NCBI RefSeq assembly: GCF_001813295.1
Contig: NZ_KV812007.1
Location: 26,775 to 90,774, forward strand
Length of the DNA: 64,000 nt
Source: Streptococcus sp. HMSC072G04
GTDB taxonomy: Bacteria; Bacillota; Bacilli; Lactobacillales; Streptococcaceae
Reading direction: 5' to 3'
The position numbers and the translations under genes were made by a program. Under the pieces are notes generated by a model that was not told the DNA's origin, ran no database searches, and saw nothing but the letters and a program-made list of their open reading frames with translations. Positions 7,773-16,355 of this stretch are shown here, piece after piece (within the stretch, counting starts at the first letter, position 1; each line of letters opens with the position of its first letter).

Positions 7773-9243
7773 ATATTACGGGAGCATTCTTTATATACTT
7801 GCTATCCATGATGTAAGACTCTCTGATATATTTAATGCAGTCAATAATAGTTTGAGATAGAATTTCAGGATCCTTCTCCGTTAGTAACTTATCTAGAAAA
7901 GGAGTGAGATAGGAATATTTATCAATTTCAGATAAAAGTGTTTGATATACTTCTAAAGAGCTCCAACCAGTTGAACCTACAGGAATAATAAATCTATTTT
8001 GCTTCATTGCCCTATCAAAATCTTCCAGTACTCCCCTAGAATTAGATAAAGTCCCATCATAATATTGGTTTCCGAATACAAATATAACTATTCCTGCTTC
8101 TGATATCATATTATCTTGAAATCTTTGTTTTGCAGATCTATCAATATGTTTATCGCTCCCCTTAATTAATGGGAGAGTTTTAATTTTTAAATACTTCGAA
8201 ATATCAAGATTTTTATCATTAATCGCTGTCATCACACCATTAATCACCTGTGGTCCTACACCTTCTATATTCCCATTTCCAACAATAATTCCATTATCAA
8301 TTAACTTATATCCTAAAAGATATAAAAACTCAGTAGCACTAGTCTCATCCCATTCTCCATAATTTCTGCAACTTCCAGCAATAAAGACACTGTTGGTTAA
8401 ATATAACTGATAGCACTGATTAAAGATTTCATCAATCTCATTATAATTATCAATCAAAATAGTATGAATGCCATATCTTTTTAAATCATTTATTTCGAGC
8501 TCTTGTTTTATCTTGCCATATTCTAATTCGTTTTCAGGGGCGTTGGAATTTTTAAACATATCAATAGATAAATTTTTCCGAAAGCAATAATGCATTCTAA
8601 TATTTTCCCCGATTAATAATCTAATTTTACTTAGAATTTGCTGAATATCTGGATCATTTAAACTATATCCTACAAATACAAATGTTTTACTAATCAGATC
8701 TCCTCGAAGTGTTTGGATAAAAAGTTTGTGACTCTCATCAAAACTCTCATAATCATCCCGAGTCAACACTGCCTCATAGGGTCTAGAAATATCTCCATGA
8801 AATTTATATACAGTAGTATCAATATTTGGGGGTGTAATTGATAAATCGTTATTATCAATCTTGACATCTACGCGTCTTCCAGATTTCTTCAAGTTGTCTT
8901 CAATTAAGTGATCATAATTAGTTGTCCAAAAAGTCCCGATGGGCATACTTGTTAGAAGTGTCAGCAAATTATTATCTTTAGAGTCTTTAGTAAATTCTTG
9001 TATTAGTTTTTGTGTAATCTGATTTTTTGAATGTGCAGAATTTTTATAGTACTGTGCAACTGAAATTAAGTCGTGTTCTTTATCAATATCTAGTCCAATC
9101 GAATCAGAAAATTGCCGTAATAGTTCTTTCCAGTTTACATACCCTGAGGGAACTGAGAGTCCTGCGCCAGCAAAAACAGCTACATTATTTTCTAACATTG
9201 CTGCACTAAAATCAGAAATAAATTGTTGTTTTAGTTTTTTCAT
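7771..9243 (-). CDS. thsA: SIR2-SLOG NADase effector, Thoeris ThsA
   Basis: The product is 490 residues, close to the known ThsA size of about 480. The SIR2 domain (about 1-270) has FAGAGLSVPSG at 24-34 and the catalytic pair Asn109 (TTNYDH) and His149 (KFHGD), matching the positions in characterised ThsA. The C-terminal SLOG domain (about 285-480) starts VFIAGSCRNYGEWD and includes GVGPQVINGV. SLOG binds the cyclic nucleotide from ThsB, and SIR2 then depletes NAD and kills or arrests the infected cell. The gene is convergent with the TIR gene and carries the same 30-bp leader. GTAGGAGAAGG precedes the ATG. Confidence 0.9.
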   Translation of the reverse strand: MKKLKQQFISDFSAAMLENNVAVFAGAGLSVPSGYVNWKELLRQFSDSIGLDIDKEHDLISVAQYYKNSAHSKNQITQKLIQEFTKDSKDNNLLTLLTSMPIGTFWTTNYDHLIEDNLKKSGRRVDVKIDNNDLSITPPNIDTTVYKFHGDISRPYEAVLTRDDYESFDESHKLFIQTLRGDLISKTFVFVGYSLNDPDIQQILSKIRLLIGENIRMHYCFRKNLSIDMFKNSNAPENELEYGKIKQELEINDLKRYGIHTILIDNYNEIDEIFNQCYQLYLTNSVFIAGSCRNYGEWDETSATEFLYLLGYKLIDNGIIVGNGNIEGVGPQVINGVMTAINDKNLDISKYLKIKTLPLIKGSDKHIDRSAKQRFQDNMISEAGIVIFVFGNQYYDGTLSNSRGVLEDFDRAMKQNRFIIPVGSTGWSSLEVYQTLLSEIDKYSYLTPFLDKLLTEKDPEILSQTIIDCIKYIRESYIMDSKYIKNAPVI

Positions 9244-9246
9244 CCT

Positions 9247-9276
9247 TCTCCTACCGATAACTATTTATTATCACTA
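9247..9276 (-). repeat. Thoeris inverted repeat, right copy (5' leader of the SIR2 gene)
   Basis: Reverse complement of 6954-6983 without mismatch. Just upstream on the minus strand is TGGTATACT, an extended -10 element, so the repeat begins near the transcription start and runs to the ribosome binding site. Confidence 0.9.
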
Positions 9277-9404
9277 GTATACCATAAATTCCTACCTCCA
9301 ATATGTTTTCGATTGTAGTTTTCATTCTCAAAGACTTTTTGAACAGCCTCATAATACTCTTTCTTCAATAACTGAATATGTGGCATTCTATCTATCGGCA
9401 TCAA

Positions 9405-9444
9405 CGCACCAAAAATGGTGCGTTTCTCTATTTTGTGCTATAAT
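9405..9444 (+). promoter_or_regulatory. pezAT promoter with PezA operator
   Basis: The palindrome CGCACC-AAAAAT-GGTGCG (9405-9422) covers the -35 region. An extended -10, TGCTATAAT, ends at 9444. PezA-type antitoxins repress their own operon by binding such a palindrome, so this is the likely autoregulatory site. Confidence 0.75.
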
Positions 9445-9469
9445 AGAAATAAATAAAAGGAGGAGTTAC

Positions 9470-9946
9470 ATGATTGGAGAAAATATAAAAACGTTACGTA
9501 AAACACATAAATTAACGCAGCCTGAATTTGCAAAGATTGTTGGTATCTCTAGAAATACTCTGAGTCGTTATGAAAATGGGACAAGTCGAGTTTCGACAGA
9601 ATTAATAGATCGTATCTGTAAGAAATTTAATGTTTCTTATATCGATATCGTAGGAGAGGAAAAAATGCTCACACCAGTAGAAGATTATCAGTTAACTCTG
9701 AAAATTGAAGTGATTAAAGAACGAGGGGCGAATATCTTAGCGCAACTTTATCGTTTACAAGATGAACTAGAAATTGCATTTGATGATGCTAATAATCCTT
9801 GGCTTCTAATAAGCGATGATCTTTCTGATTTGATTAACACGAAGATTTATCTTGTTGCAACTTTTGAGGATGTGGAGCGATATAATGGCTATTTGGATGG
9901 AATTGAACGTATGCTAGAACAAGCTACTCATCTGGTGGTGGCTTAA
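9470..9946 (+). CDS. pezA: PezA antitoxin and autorepressor
   Basis: The product is 158 residues from ATG 9470, the usual PezA length. An open frame continues upstream, but only this ATG follows the ribosome binding site AAGGAGGAG and the promoter. Residues 1-66 are an XRE helix-turn-helix (LTQPEFAKIVGISRNTLSRYENG). The helical C-terminus (about 70-158) is the part that binds and blocks the PezT kinase. The stop overlaps the pezT start by one base (TAATG), giving coupled translation. This is a chromosomal or island-borne type II toxin-antitoxin module common in streptococcal mobile elements. Confidence 0.9.
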   Translation: MIGENIKTLRKTHKLTQPEFAKIVGISRNTLSRYENGTSRVSTELIDRICKKFNVSYIDIVGEEKMLTPVEDYQLTLKIEVIKERGANILAQLYRLQDELEIAFDDANNPWLLISDDLSDLINTKIYLVATFEDVERYNGYLDGIERMLEQATHLVVA

Positions 9947-10707
9947 TGAAACTAGAAGAATTTAGTCAAGATGATTTTGAACGAGCATCCAAACGACTCG
10001 TTCGTTCTTTAACTCGTGGGAAAACAACCTCATCTCAGCCTAAAGCTATTTTGCTCGGTGGACAGAGTGGTGCTGGTAAGACAACGATTCATCGTGTGAA
10101 ACAAAGGGAATTTCAAGGCAATATCATTATCATTGATGGAGATAGTTATCGCTCTTTTCATCCGAACTACCTTGACCTACAGGAGAAGTATGGCAAAGAT
10201 AGTGTGGATTATACTAAAGTATTTGCGGGTCGAATGGTTGAATATCTCGTAGATGAATTGAGTAAACTAGGCTATCATTTGTTAATCGAGGGCACATTGA
10301 GAACGACAGAAGTTCCTCGAAAAACGGCCCAATTATTGGCAACTAGAGGTTACCAAGTCTCACTTGCACTGATTGCTACTAAGCCAGAATTGTCCTATCT
10401 CAGCACCTTGATACGCTATGAAGAGCTCCATGCTATAGACCCTATTCAAGCTAGAGCGACTCCCAAAGAGCACCATGATGGAATTGTAGAACATTTAGTT
10501 GATAACTTACGAGAGTTGGAAAATGATAAGATTTTTAATCAAATTCAAATTTATCAAAGAGATCAATCGTGTGTTTATGATTCGCAAGTAGACGAAACCT
10601 CAGCGATAGAAGTTTTACAAGAATGCCTCTTCGGAAAATGGAGTAAAGTGGAGGAAGAGATGTTGAAGTTGGGACAGGAACGGTTGAGGAAGTTGAGTGA
10701 TAAATAA
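9946..10707 (+). CDS. pezT: PezT zeta-family toxin (UDP-N-acetylglucosamine kinase)
   Basis: The product is 253 residues. Walker A GGQSGAGKTT lies at about 45-54, and the catalytic aspartate is in IIDGDSYRSFHPNY. Zeta toxins phosphorylate UDP-N-acetylglucosamine, which blocks peptidoglycan synthesis and lyses growing cells. PezA holds it inactive. Both key motifs are intact, so the toxin should be functional. The pair stabilises the island, and sits between two phage-defence systems. Confidence 0.9.
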   Translation: MKLEEFSQDDFERASKRLVRSLTRGKTTSSQPKAILLGGQSGAGKTTIHRVKQREFQGNIIIIDGDSYRSFHPNYLDLQEKYGKDSVDYTKVFAGRMVEYLVDELSKLGYHLLIEGTLRTTEVPRKTAQLLATRGYQVSLALIATKPELSYLSTLIRYEELHAIDPIQARATPKEHHDGIVEHLVDNLRELENDKIFNQIQIYQRDQSCVYDSQVDETSAIEVLQECLFGKWSKVEEEMLKLGQERLRKLSDK

Positions 10708-10721
10708 TAGAGGAAGAAAAT

Positions 10722-12794
10722 ATGAAAATTATAAAAATTAATGTTCAAAATTATCGTCTATTGAAAGATTTTTCTTTAGAATTAAAAAATGATTTATCAC
10801 TAATTGTTGGTAAAAATAATTGTGGTAAGACTTCGGTTTTATCTGTGTTAGAAAAGATATTCAATAAGAGTTCTAGTAACACCTTGACATGGGAAGATAT
10901 TAGCTTAAATCATAGAAGAGAAATTTATGAAAAAGTAAAGTTAGTTTCTAATATTTCCGAGAAAGATTGGGAACCTATTTTAGGTATTAATCTTCAAATT
11001 TGGATTCAATATTCGGAAATGGATTCGTATCAAAATATCCAAACATTAATGATGGATTTAAATCCCGATAACAACTTTATTATTCTTGAATTTACATATA
11101 TAATTCCTATTCAAAAACTTAGTGACCTAAATTTTCAAGTTAGTGAATTTATAGATGATTTTGCAAAATTTGAGTCGTTTATGAAGAAAAATATGAGTAA
11201 ATTTTTCGAAATTCGGATTTACTCATTGGGATACGATCCTGTGACTCAAAAATTAACAGAAGAAAAGTCTGATTTACTTGAAATGAAAGATATTCATAAA
11301 GTTATTAAAGTCAGAGGGATTAGTGCAAGTCGAGAAGTATCAAATAAGGAAAATAACCATTCACTATCTAAGACATCAAATAGATATTATAAATTAAATA
11401 ATGGTGATAATATTGATAACGCAGCAAATAATTTACTTCAATCTGCGATTATTGAGGCGGATGAAACTTTAACTAAGGCATATAGTGGTGATGGTGAAGA
11501 CAGAGGGATTTTTACCTCAATCTTTGAAAGAATAAAAGGATTTGGTGGAAATGACAGTGAGGTAGAATTGGCCATCCATTCATCCCTGTCTGAGAGAGAT
11601 ATTTTAAGCAATAATACGACACTGTATTATAGACATGATGATAGTTTATTGCCGGAAACATATAATGGCTTGGGGTATTTAAACCTATACGGAATGATTT
11701 TTGGGATTGAGACTTTAATGGCAGATATAAAAAATGAACCTGCTGATATTAATCTAGTTTATATTGAGGAACCCGAGTCGCATACACATCCACAGTTACA
11801 GTATATTTTCATCAAGAATATCAAAGGTTTGCTGAAGGAACATGATGATTCCTTAAAAACAGATGAGAATACTAGTGGTATTCAAACTTTAATCACAACT
11901 CACTCATCTCACATAGTATCTGATTGCAACTTTGATGATTTAATTTATTTTAAGCGTGATAATGGTGAGGTTATATCAAAAGCGTTTAATTCATTGAAAG
12001 AAGAATATGGAGATGATAAACTCGGGTACAAATTTGTTAAGCAGTACTTGACACTTAATAGTAGTGAATTATTTTTTGCTGATAAAGTCATTTGTATTGA
12101 GGGTGACACTGAAAGAATTTTACTACCAACGATGATGCAAAAAGTGGATGTGGCTAATCCGATAAATCAAGATTCGATTACTATGCCTTTGCTCTCTCAA
12201 AATATTTCAATTATTGAAACGGGTGCCTATTCACATGTGTTTAGGAAATTATTTGAATTTTTAGGAATTAAAGTACTAATTATAACGGATATTGACAGTA
12301 CGAAGGAAGAAGAAATAACTGATAAAAACGGAGGAGTGCGTACTGTTAATAAATCTTGTGCTCCTAAAGAAGGTACTCATATTAGTAATAACTCTATTCT
12401 GGATTTTTTTGGTAAAGATAGTTTGAAGTCTGATACCAAAACTCAATTTGAATTAGTGACTGAAAAACAAAAATACGAAAAATATATTGGGAATTTTCGT
12501 ATTGCATATCAAATTCCCGAAGATGGAAAAGATTATCAACCTGCTAGTTTTGAAGATGCCTTTATCAGTTTAAATAAACAATTCATTATTGACCAAAAAG
12601 CTGGTCTTATTGAATATAAAGCCTTAAAAAACTTTGATGATAGGGAAATAGAAGATTTCTATAAATTTGCTAGGGATAAAGTGAATAAAAAATCTGCATT
12701 TGCATCAAGTTTATTATACTTTGAAGATGAAGAAAATACTTGGAAAGTACCAAACTATATTTCGGAGGGATTATTATGGTTGAGAGAACAATAG
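10722..12794 (+). CDS. gajA: OLD-family ATP-dependent nuclease with TOPRIM domain, Gabija GajA-like
   Basis: The product is 690 residues. The ABC-type ATPase domain has Walker A GKNNCGKTS at 30-38, Walker B with IEEPESHTHP at about 350, and the ITTHSSH switch at about 390. A TOPRIM nuclease domain follows, with CIEGDTE at about 460 and ITDIDS at about 523, the acidic residues that bind the metal. This is a class 2 OLD nuclease, the kind paired with UvrD-like helicases. In Gabija the pair nicks DNA when nucleotides fall during phage infection. It is about 100 residues longer than the best-known GajA, so it may be a divergent subtype. It overlaps the helicase gene by 19 bases. Confidence 0.75.
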   Translation: MKIIKINVQNYRLLKDFSLELKNDLSLIVGKNNCGKTSVLSVLEKIFNKSSSNTLTWEDISLNHRREIYEKVKLVSNISEKDWEPILGINLQIWIQYSEMDSYQNIQTLMMDLNPDNNFIILEFTYIIPIQKLSDLNFQVSEFIDDFAKFESFMKKNMSKFFEIRIYSLGYDPVTQKLTEEKSDLLEMKDIHKVIKVRGISASREVSNKENNHSLSKTSNRYYKLNNGDNIDNAANNLLQSAIIEADETLTKAYSGDGEDRGIFTSIFERIKGFGGNDSEVELAIHSSLSERDILSNNTTLYYRHDDSLLPETYNGLGYLNLYGMIFGIETLMADIKNEPADINLVYIEEPESHTHPQLQYIFIKNIKGLLKEHDDSLKTDENTSGIQTLITTHSSHIVSDCNFDDLIYFKRDNGEVISKAFNSLKEEYGDDKLGYKFVKQYLTLNSSELFFADKVICIEGDTERILLPTMMQKVDVANPINQDSITMPLLSQNISIIETGAYSHVFRKLFEFLGIKVLIITDIDSTKEEEITDKNGGVRTVNKSCAPKEGTHISNNSILDFFGKDSLKSDTKTQFELVTEKQKYEKYIGNFRIAYQIPEDGKDYQPASFEDAFISLNKQFIIDQKAGLIEYKALKNFDDREIEDFYKFARDKVNKKSAFASSLLYFEDEENTWKVPNYISEGLLWLREQ

Positions 12795-14701
12795 AACCAG
12801 AGGTAGAAAAAGTATTTGAATTAATAAAACAAGGTCAAAATTTCATTCTTGAAGGTGGTGCTGGAAGTGGGAAAACTTATTCGCTAATTTCAATTATTGA
12901 AAAAATATCTATGGAAGAACCCAAGAAATCAATTGTATGTATTACCTATACTAACAACGCTGTTGCGGAGGTTAAATCACGAATCATTAATGATAATTTA
13001 TGTGTTTCAACAATTCACGAGTTTATTTGGCATGTCATTGGAAATTTCCAAAAAGAGATTAAAGAATGTCTTGTTGAGTTAATAAATGATGATGCACAAA
13101 AATTATTCATTGCTCCAAAGGAAGTATTAGGTGAGGAACTTATTTCGCTTGATTACTTTGATGGTGTTCGTGTTGAATATACTGAATGGTATTCTATGAG
13201 CATAACTGAGCAAAATAAAGTTCAAATAAGTCATGACCATATTCTTATAGTTGCTGAAAAAATGTTTTCCAAATATAAGAAGTTATGTGATATTTTAGCA
13301 GATACTGCAAACTATATTTTTGTTGACGAGTATCAAGATACGAGCCCCTTAGTTGTAAAAATTTTATTAGAGCATCTAGAAAAGAGTACTAGAAATAATA
13401 TTGTAGGTTTTTTTGGAGATTCAATGCAGGCTATCTATGATTCAGGAGTGGGAAACATAGATTCCTACGGTCTTGAAAAAATACAAAAAAATCAAAATAG
13501 ACGTAATCCACAAAAAGTTATTAATTTAGCGAATAAATTTAGAAGTGATGGATTAGTTCAGGTTCCTTCAAGTGATGTAGCTGCTCCGAACATGAATAAT
13601 GGTAATGTAATTCAAGGATCGGTGAAATTCATCTATGGCGATGGAATTAATCATCTTGAAGATCTTAGAAATAGCAAACTATTTAAGGACTTAGAGTTTG
13701 ATATACCACAGAAAACAAAGGAGTTGCGATTAACACACAAACTTAATGCGGAAATGGCAGGATTTTCTAGACTATTTGAATTATATAATTCTGATTTGCT
13801 TGTGAAATTAATTACAGATATGAAGAAAAAAATTAATGCAAGTGAGATAGTTGATAAAGGAGAATCTTTTGAAGAATTAGTAGAAGAAGCTCAAATAGTT
13901 GTTAGAAGGGGTGGTCCATTAATAATTGATGTTGTCAAATCTACCCCAGACCTTTTAGCTATTTACGATGAAATTAAGACGTTTTCGTTTGAAGAAGTGA
14001 TTAGTAAGAGTAAAGTTAATAAAGATTCCTTATTGGCTTATAAATTTAATGGTTTAAGTAGTAGGTATGAGGCAGGTACAGATAGAGATAGGATTCTTAA
14101 AAGATTAGATTTAATCTATGAACTATTAGAACTATATAAAATAGGTAAGCATAATGAATTTTTACGTATTACGAAATTTAAAGTAACTTCGACAAAAGAT
14201 AAAATTAGTCTATCTAAAGTTATGACAGAAATCTCAGATGATGATATAACAGTTGGAAAAATTATAGAGCTTGCAGAGGAAAATGAATTAATTTCAAAGG
14301 ATGACCTATTTACTAATTTTATTGAAAATAGGGGATATTATTTATGGTCACGACTTAAGATATTACCATTTCAAGAATATGTAAATAGTATCGCTTATCT
14401 TAGAGAATATGTATCTGTTATAACTCAGCATAAGGTTAAAGGCAGTGAATATGAGAATGTCTTAGTTTTGTTAGATAATGGAAGATGGAGTCAATATAAT
14501 TTTAATTCTCTATTTGGCAAAGGTTCAGCTAATGAGAATGTTCAAAACAGAACTAAGAAACTATTTTATGTTACAATCACTAGAGCAATGAAAAATTTAA
14601 TTGTTTATATGCCAAGTAATGATCAACAGATTGTTGAAAAAGCTAAAGATTATTTTGAACAGAGTGATATTGTTAATGTTCTGTCATTAGTTGATGAGTA
14701 A
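12776..14701 (+). CDS. gajB: UvrD/Rep-like helicase, Gabija GajB-like
   Basis: The product is 641 residues from ATG 12776, chosen because CGGAGGG precedes it; an in-frame ATG at 12740 lacks such a site. Superfamily 1 motifs are present: EGGAGSGKTYS (motif I, about 26-36), CITYTNNAVAEV (Ia), FVDEYQDTS (motif II, about 181-189), GDSMQAIYD (III), KVKGSEYENVLVLL (V) and YVTITRAMKNLIVY (VI). It should be an active DNA translocase or helicase. It is longer than standard GajB (about 500 residues). Overlap with the OLD gene indicates coupled translation and a joint complex. The neighbours support a phage-defence role. Confidence 0.75.
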   Translation: MVERTIEPEVEKVFELIKQGQNFILEGGAGSGKTYSLISIIEKISMEEPKKSIVCITYTNNAVAEVKSRIINDNLCVSTIHEFIWHVIGNFQKEIKECLVELINDDAQKLFIAPKEVLGEELISLDYFDGVRVEYTEWYSMSITEQNKVQISHDHILIVAEKMFSKYKKLCDILADTANYIFVDEYQDTSPLVVKILLEHLEKSTRNNIVGFFGDSMQAIYDSGVGNIDSYGLEKIQKNQNRRNPQKVINLANKFRSDGLVQVPSSDVAAPNMNNGNVIQGSVKFIYGDGINHLEDLRNSKLFKDLEFDIPQKTKELRLTHKLNAEMAGFSRLFELYNSDLLVKLITDMKKKINASEIVDKGESFEELVEEAQIVVRRGGPLIIDVVKSTPDLLAIYDEIKTFSFEEVISKSKVNKDSLLAYKFNGLSSRYEAGTDRDRILKRLDLIYELLELYKIGKHNEFLRITKFKVTSTKDKISLSKVMTEISDDDITVGKIIELAEENELISKDDLFTNFIENRGYYLWSRLKILPFQEYVNSIAYLREYVSVITQHKVKGSEYENVLVLLDNGRWSQYNFNSLFGKGSANENVQNRTKKLFYVTITRAMKNLIVYMPSNDQQIVEKAKDYFEQSDIVNVLSLVDE

Positions 14702-14744
14702 ATAAACTTTAACAATTGTTGAACTTAATGTTGAAGGAGCAATT

Positions 14745-15335
14745 ATGATTACATTGGAAAATGATTTACTTGAATTTGATATTACAGGAATTTTAGGCTA
14801 TGAAATCAATCAACATATTGATTTTTATAATACTGGAGTCGAAGAAGCTTATGCGGCAATAAAAAATAAAGATGACAGAACAGCACTGTCCATTTTAAGA
14901 ATATTAAAATCACAACTAGACATAGAGTATAAGTATTTTGATTCTAAAAGGTTTTGGGATTTTGGTGCATTAAACGATGCTTATAGTTATGTTGATGGTA
15001 TAAAAAGAGCTAGTCGAGCATTGGTGGGAGCACCCAATTATCGAAATATGAAATCCATGCTTTATGACATTCAAGATTATATGACTAGAACAAGGTTTGA
15101 CGATGATAGGTATTACGGGAACATATTCGCTTTAGCTGTTGACAGATATTTAGATGAGATGATGCCTTCGGAACGTCATTCGCGTTTAGGAATATTCCTT
15201 CAAGGGATTAGAACATTTTACCATCGACCAGGAAAAGGTACAGCAAAACAATGTCATGCTCTATCTAAAGGTCTCCGTTCCAAGGATATAGAACCTTTTG
15301 TCTTCATAGAGTATATTGAGAAATATTTGCGATAA
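14745..15335 (+). CDS. Uncharacterised protein, third gene of the Gabija-like operon
   Basis: The product is 196 residues, with AAGGAG seven bases before the ATG and 43 bases after the helicase gene, with no terminator between. It has no signal peptide or membrane segment and is predicted to be mostly helical. It is rich in Tyr, Asp and Arg, with a basic C-terminal part (FYHRPGKGTAKQCHALSKGLRS). I do not recognise the family. Position suggests that it is cotranscribed with the OLD-helicase pair and may be an accessory or regulator, but it could be an independent island gene. Confidence 0.55.
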   Translation: MITLENDLLEFDITGILGYEINQHIDFYNTGVEEAYAAIKNKDDRTALSILRILKSQLDIEYKYFDSKRFWDFGALNDAYSYVDGIKRASRALVGAPNYRNMKSMLYDIQDYMTRTRFDDDRYYGNIFALAVDRYLDEMMPSERHSRLGIFLQGIRTFYHRPGKGTAKQCHALSKGLRSKDIEPFVFIEYIEKYLR

Positions 15336-15385
15336 TTTATAATGCACTCCGTATATCAAATGTACAAAACAATAACAATTCAAAA

Positions 15386-15541
15386 GGTGTGAACTTTTTG
15401 GTAAAATATAGCTCAATTTGTGTATTTTTAGGGTAAAATTCACACCATTCAATTGAAAGTTATTCAAATTAGATGAAATATTTCTTTCTTAAAACGTGGG
15501 GAAACATTGATATTAAGCATATATTGAAATTCATTCAAATA
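15386..15541 (+). repeat. Direct repeat flanking the merR-fic cassette, left copy
   Basis: About 156 bases closely match 18732-18887 in the same orientation. The first part is bounded by GGTGTGAA and TTCACACC (15386-15393 and 15439-15446), an inverted pair, and contains GGTAAAAT twice. The copies differ at scattered positions only. The element may be a MITE-like or recombination repeat. Confidence 0.75.
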
Positions 15542-15551
15542 CGAGATGTTC

Positions 15552-15588
15552 AAAAAGGGATTGAAATTTTATTGTCAATCCCTTTTTT
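15552..15588. terminator. Bidirectional terminator
   Basis: AAAAAGGGATTGA pairs with TCAATCCCTTTTT. It lies downstream of the minus-strand merR gene and could also end the Gabija-like transcript. Confidence 0.75.
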
Positions 15589-15611
15589 AGATAAAGAAAA
15601 TAATAATGGTG

Positions 15612-15974
15612 CTAATTAGGATTAATACCTAAATAAGTTTTAATTTTCTTTTCAAGAAAATCAATATGTTGGTTAATTTCAGTTTGTTGCTTATGAAGTT
15701 CATCAAGTTGAAAAAATAGTAGTCTAAGTCGTTGAGGAATTGTGGAGTCTCCTTTATATCTTAGGTCAGCGTATTCTTGCATATTTTTAATAGACATTCC
15801 CGTCTTTTTTAATCTAATAATGAATTGAGTCCACGCTATATCAGAGTCATCATAGTATCTACGATTATTTTCTTCTCTGTGTGAGTAAATCAATTTTTCT
15901 TGCTCATAGTATCGAAGTGTGGGAATAGGAAGTCCAGTTTTTTTAGCAAATTCTCCAATAGAATAGTGAGCCAT
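15612..15974 (-). CDS. MerR family transcriptional regulator
   Basis: The product is 120 residues. The N-terminal winged helix is typical (YSIGEFAKKTGLPIPTLRYYEQEKLI, then NNRRYYDDSDI), followed by a dimerisation coiled coil at about 80-115. There is no cysteine-rich metal site, so it resembles the AdhR/NmlR-type regulators of aldehyde or electrophile stress rather than a mercury sensor. It diverges from a promoter with a 19-base spacer and a central palindrome, the classic MerR target. That promoter reads into the short-chain dehydrogenase gene, the likely regulated gene. Confidence 0.85.
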   Translation of the reverse strand: MAHYSIGEFAKKTGLPIPTLRYYEQEKLIYSHREENNRRYYDDSDIAWTQFIIRLKKTGMSIKNMQEYADLRYKGDSTIPQRLRLLFFQLDELHKQQTEINQHIDFLEKKIKTYLGINPN

Positions 15975-16045
15975 AATATTCCCCCCTTTATTTTTTATTA
16001 TTTTAGCATAATTTTTAAAAAAATCAAAAAAATTTCAGTTTTCTC

Positions 16046-16076
16046 TTGACATAAAGTGCACTTTACTATGTAAAAT
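16046..16076 (+). promoter_or_regulatory. MerR-type promoter and operator
   Basis: TTGACA (16046-16051) and TAAAAT (16071-16076) are separated by 19 bases, the over-long spacing that MerR activators correct by bending DNA. The spacer holds the perfect palindrome TAAAGTGCACTTTA (16052-16065). Confidence 0.8.
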
Positions 16077-16084
16077 ACATAGTA

Positions 16085-16342
16085 TCAAAGGAAAATGAAG
16101 CATTTGCTGCACAATCAATAGCTTGCATAAGACAATTGGGAATCAATGATATGGATAAGGTTAATCCTAAGAGTGGTGCCATTGCTTTAGGGCATCCAGT
16201 TGGAGCTTCAGGAAGCAGAATACTGGCTACTCTAATTTATGAGTTGATTGAAAATAAAGGAAATTATGGAATCGCTTCTTTGTGTATCGGTGGCGGAATG
16301 GGAGCAGCGACTCTTATAAAAAATGCAAATAGCAATCTGTAA
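16085..16342 (+). pseudogene. C-terminal remnant of a thiolase (acetyl-CoA acetyltransferase)
   Basis: The frame reads [19 protein letters not shown], then [19 protein letters not shown] with the catalytic histidine of thiolases, and ends with [12 protein letters not shown] around the C-terminal cysteine. Only the last 85 or so residues of a roughly 390-residue enzyme remain, so it lacks the nucleophilic cysteine domain and cannot work. The remnant sits directly between the MerR promoter and the dehydrogenase gene, suggesting that a deletion brought this promoter next to the downstream gene. Confidence 0.8.
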
Positions 16343-16355
16343 AGGAGAAAATAGT

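Noticed and set aside
15261..15467. Antisense frame at the end of the third Gabija-operon gene
   Set aside because: It overlaps the end of that gene and the direct repeat and has no protein-like features.
16136..16342. The thiolase stretch as a small functional gene starting at TTG
   Set aside because: The frame continues upstream without a start and the protein lacks most of the enzyme, so it is a remnant.
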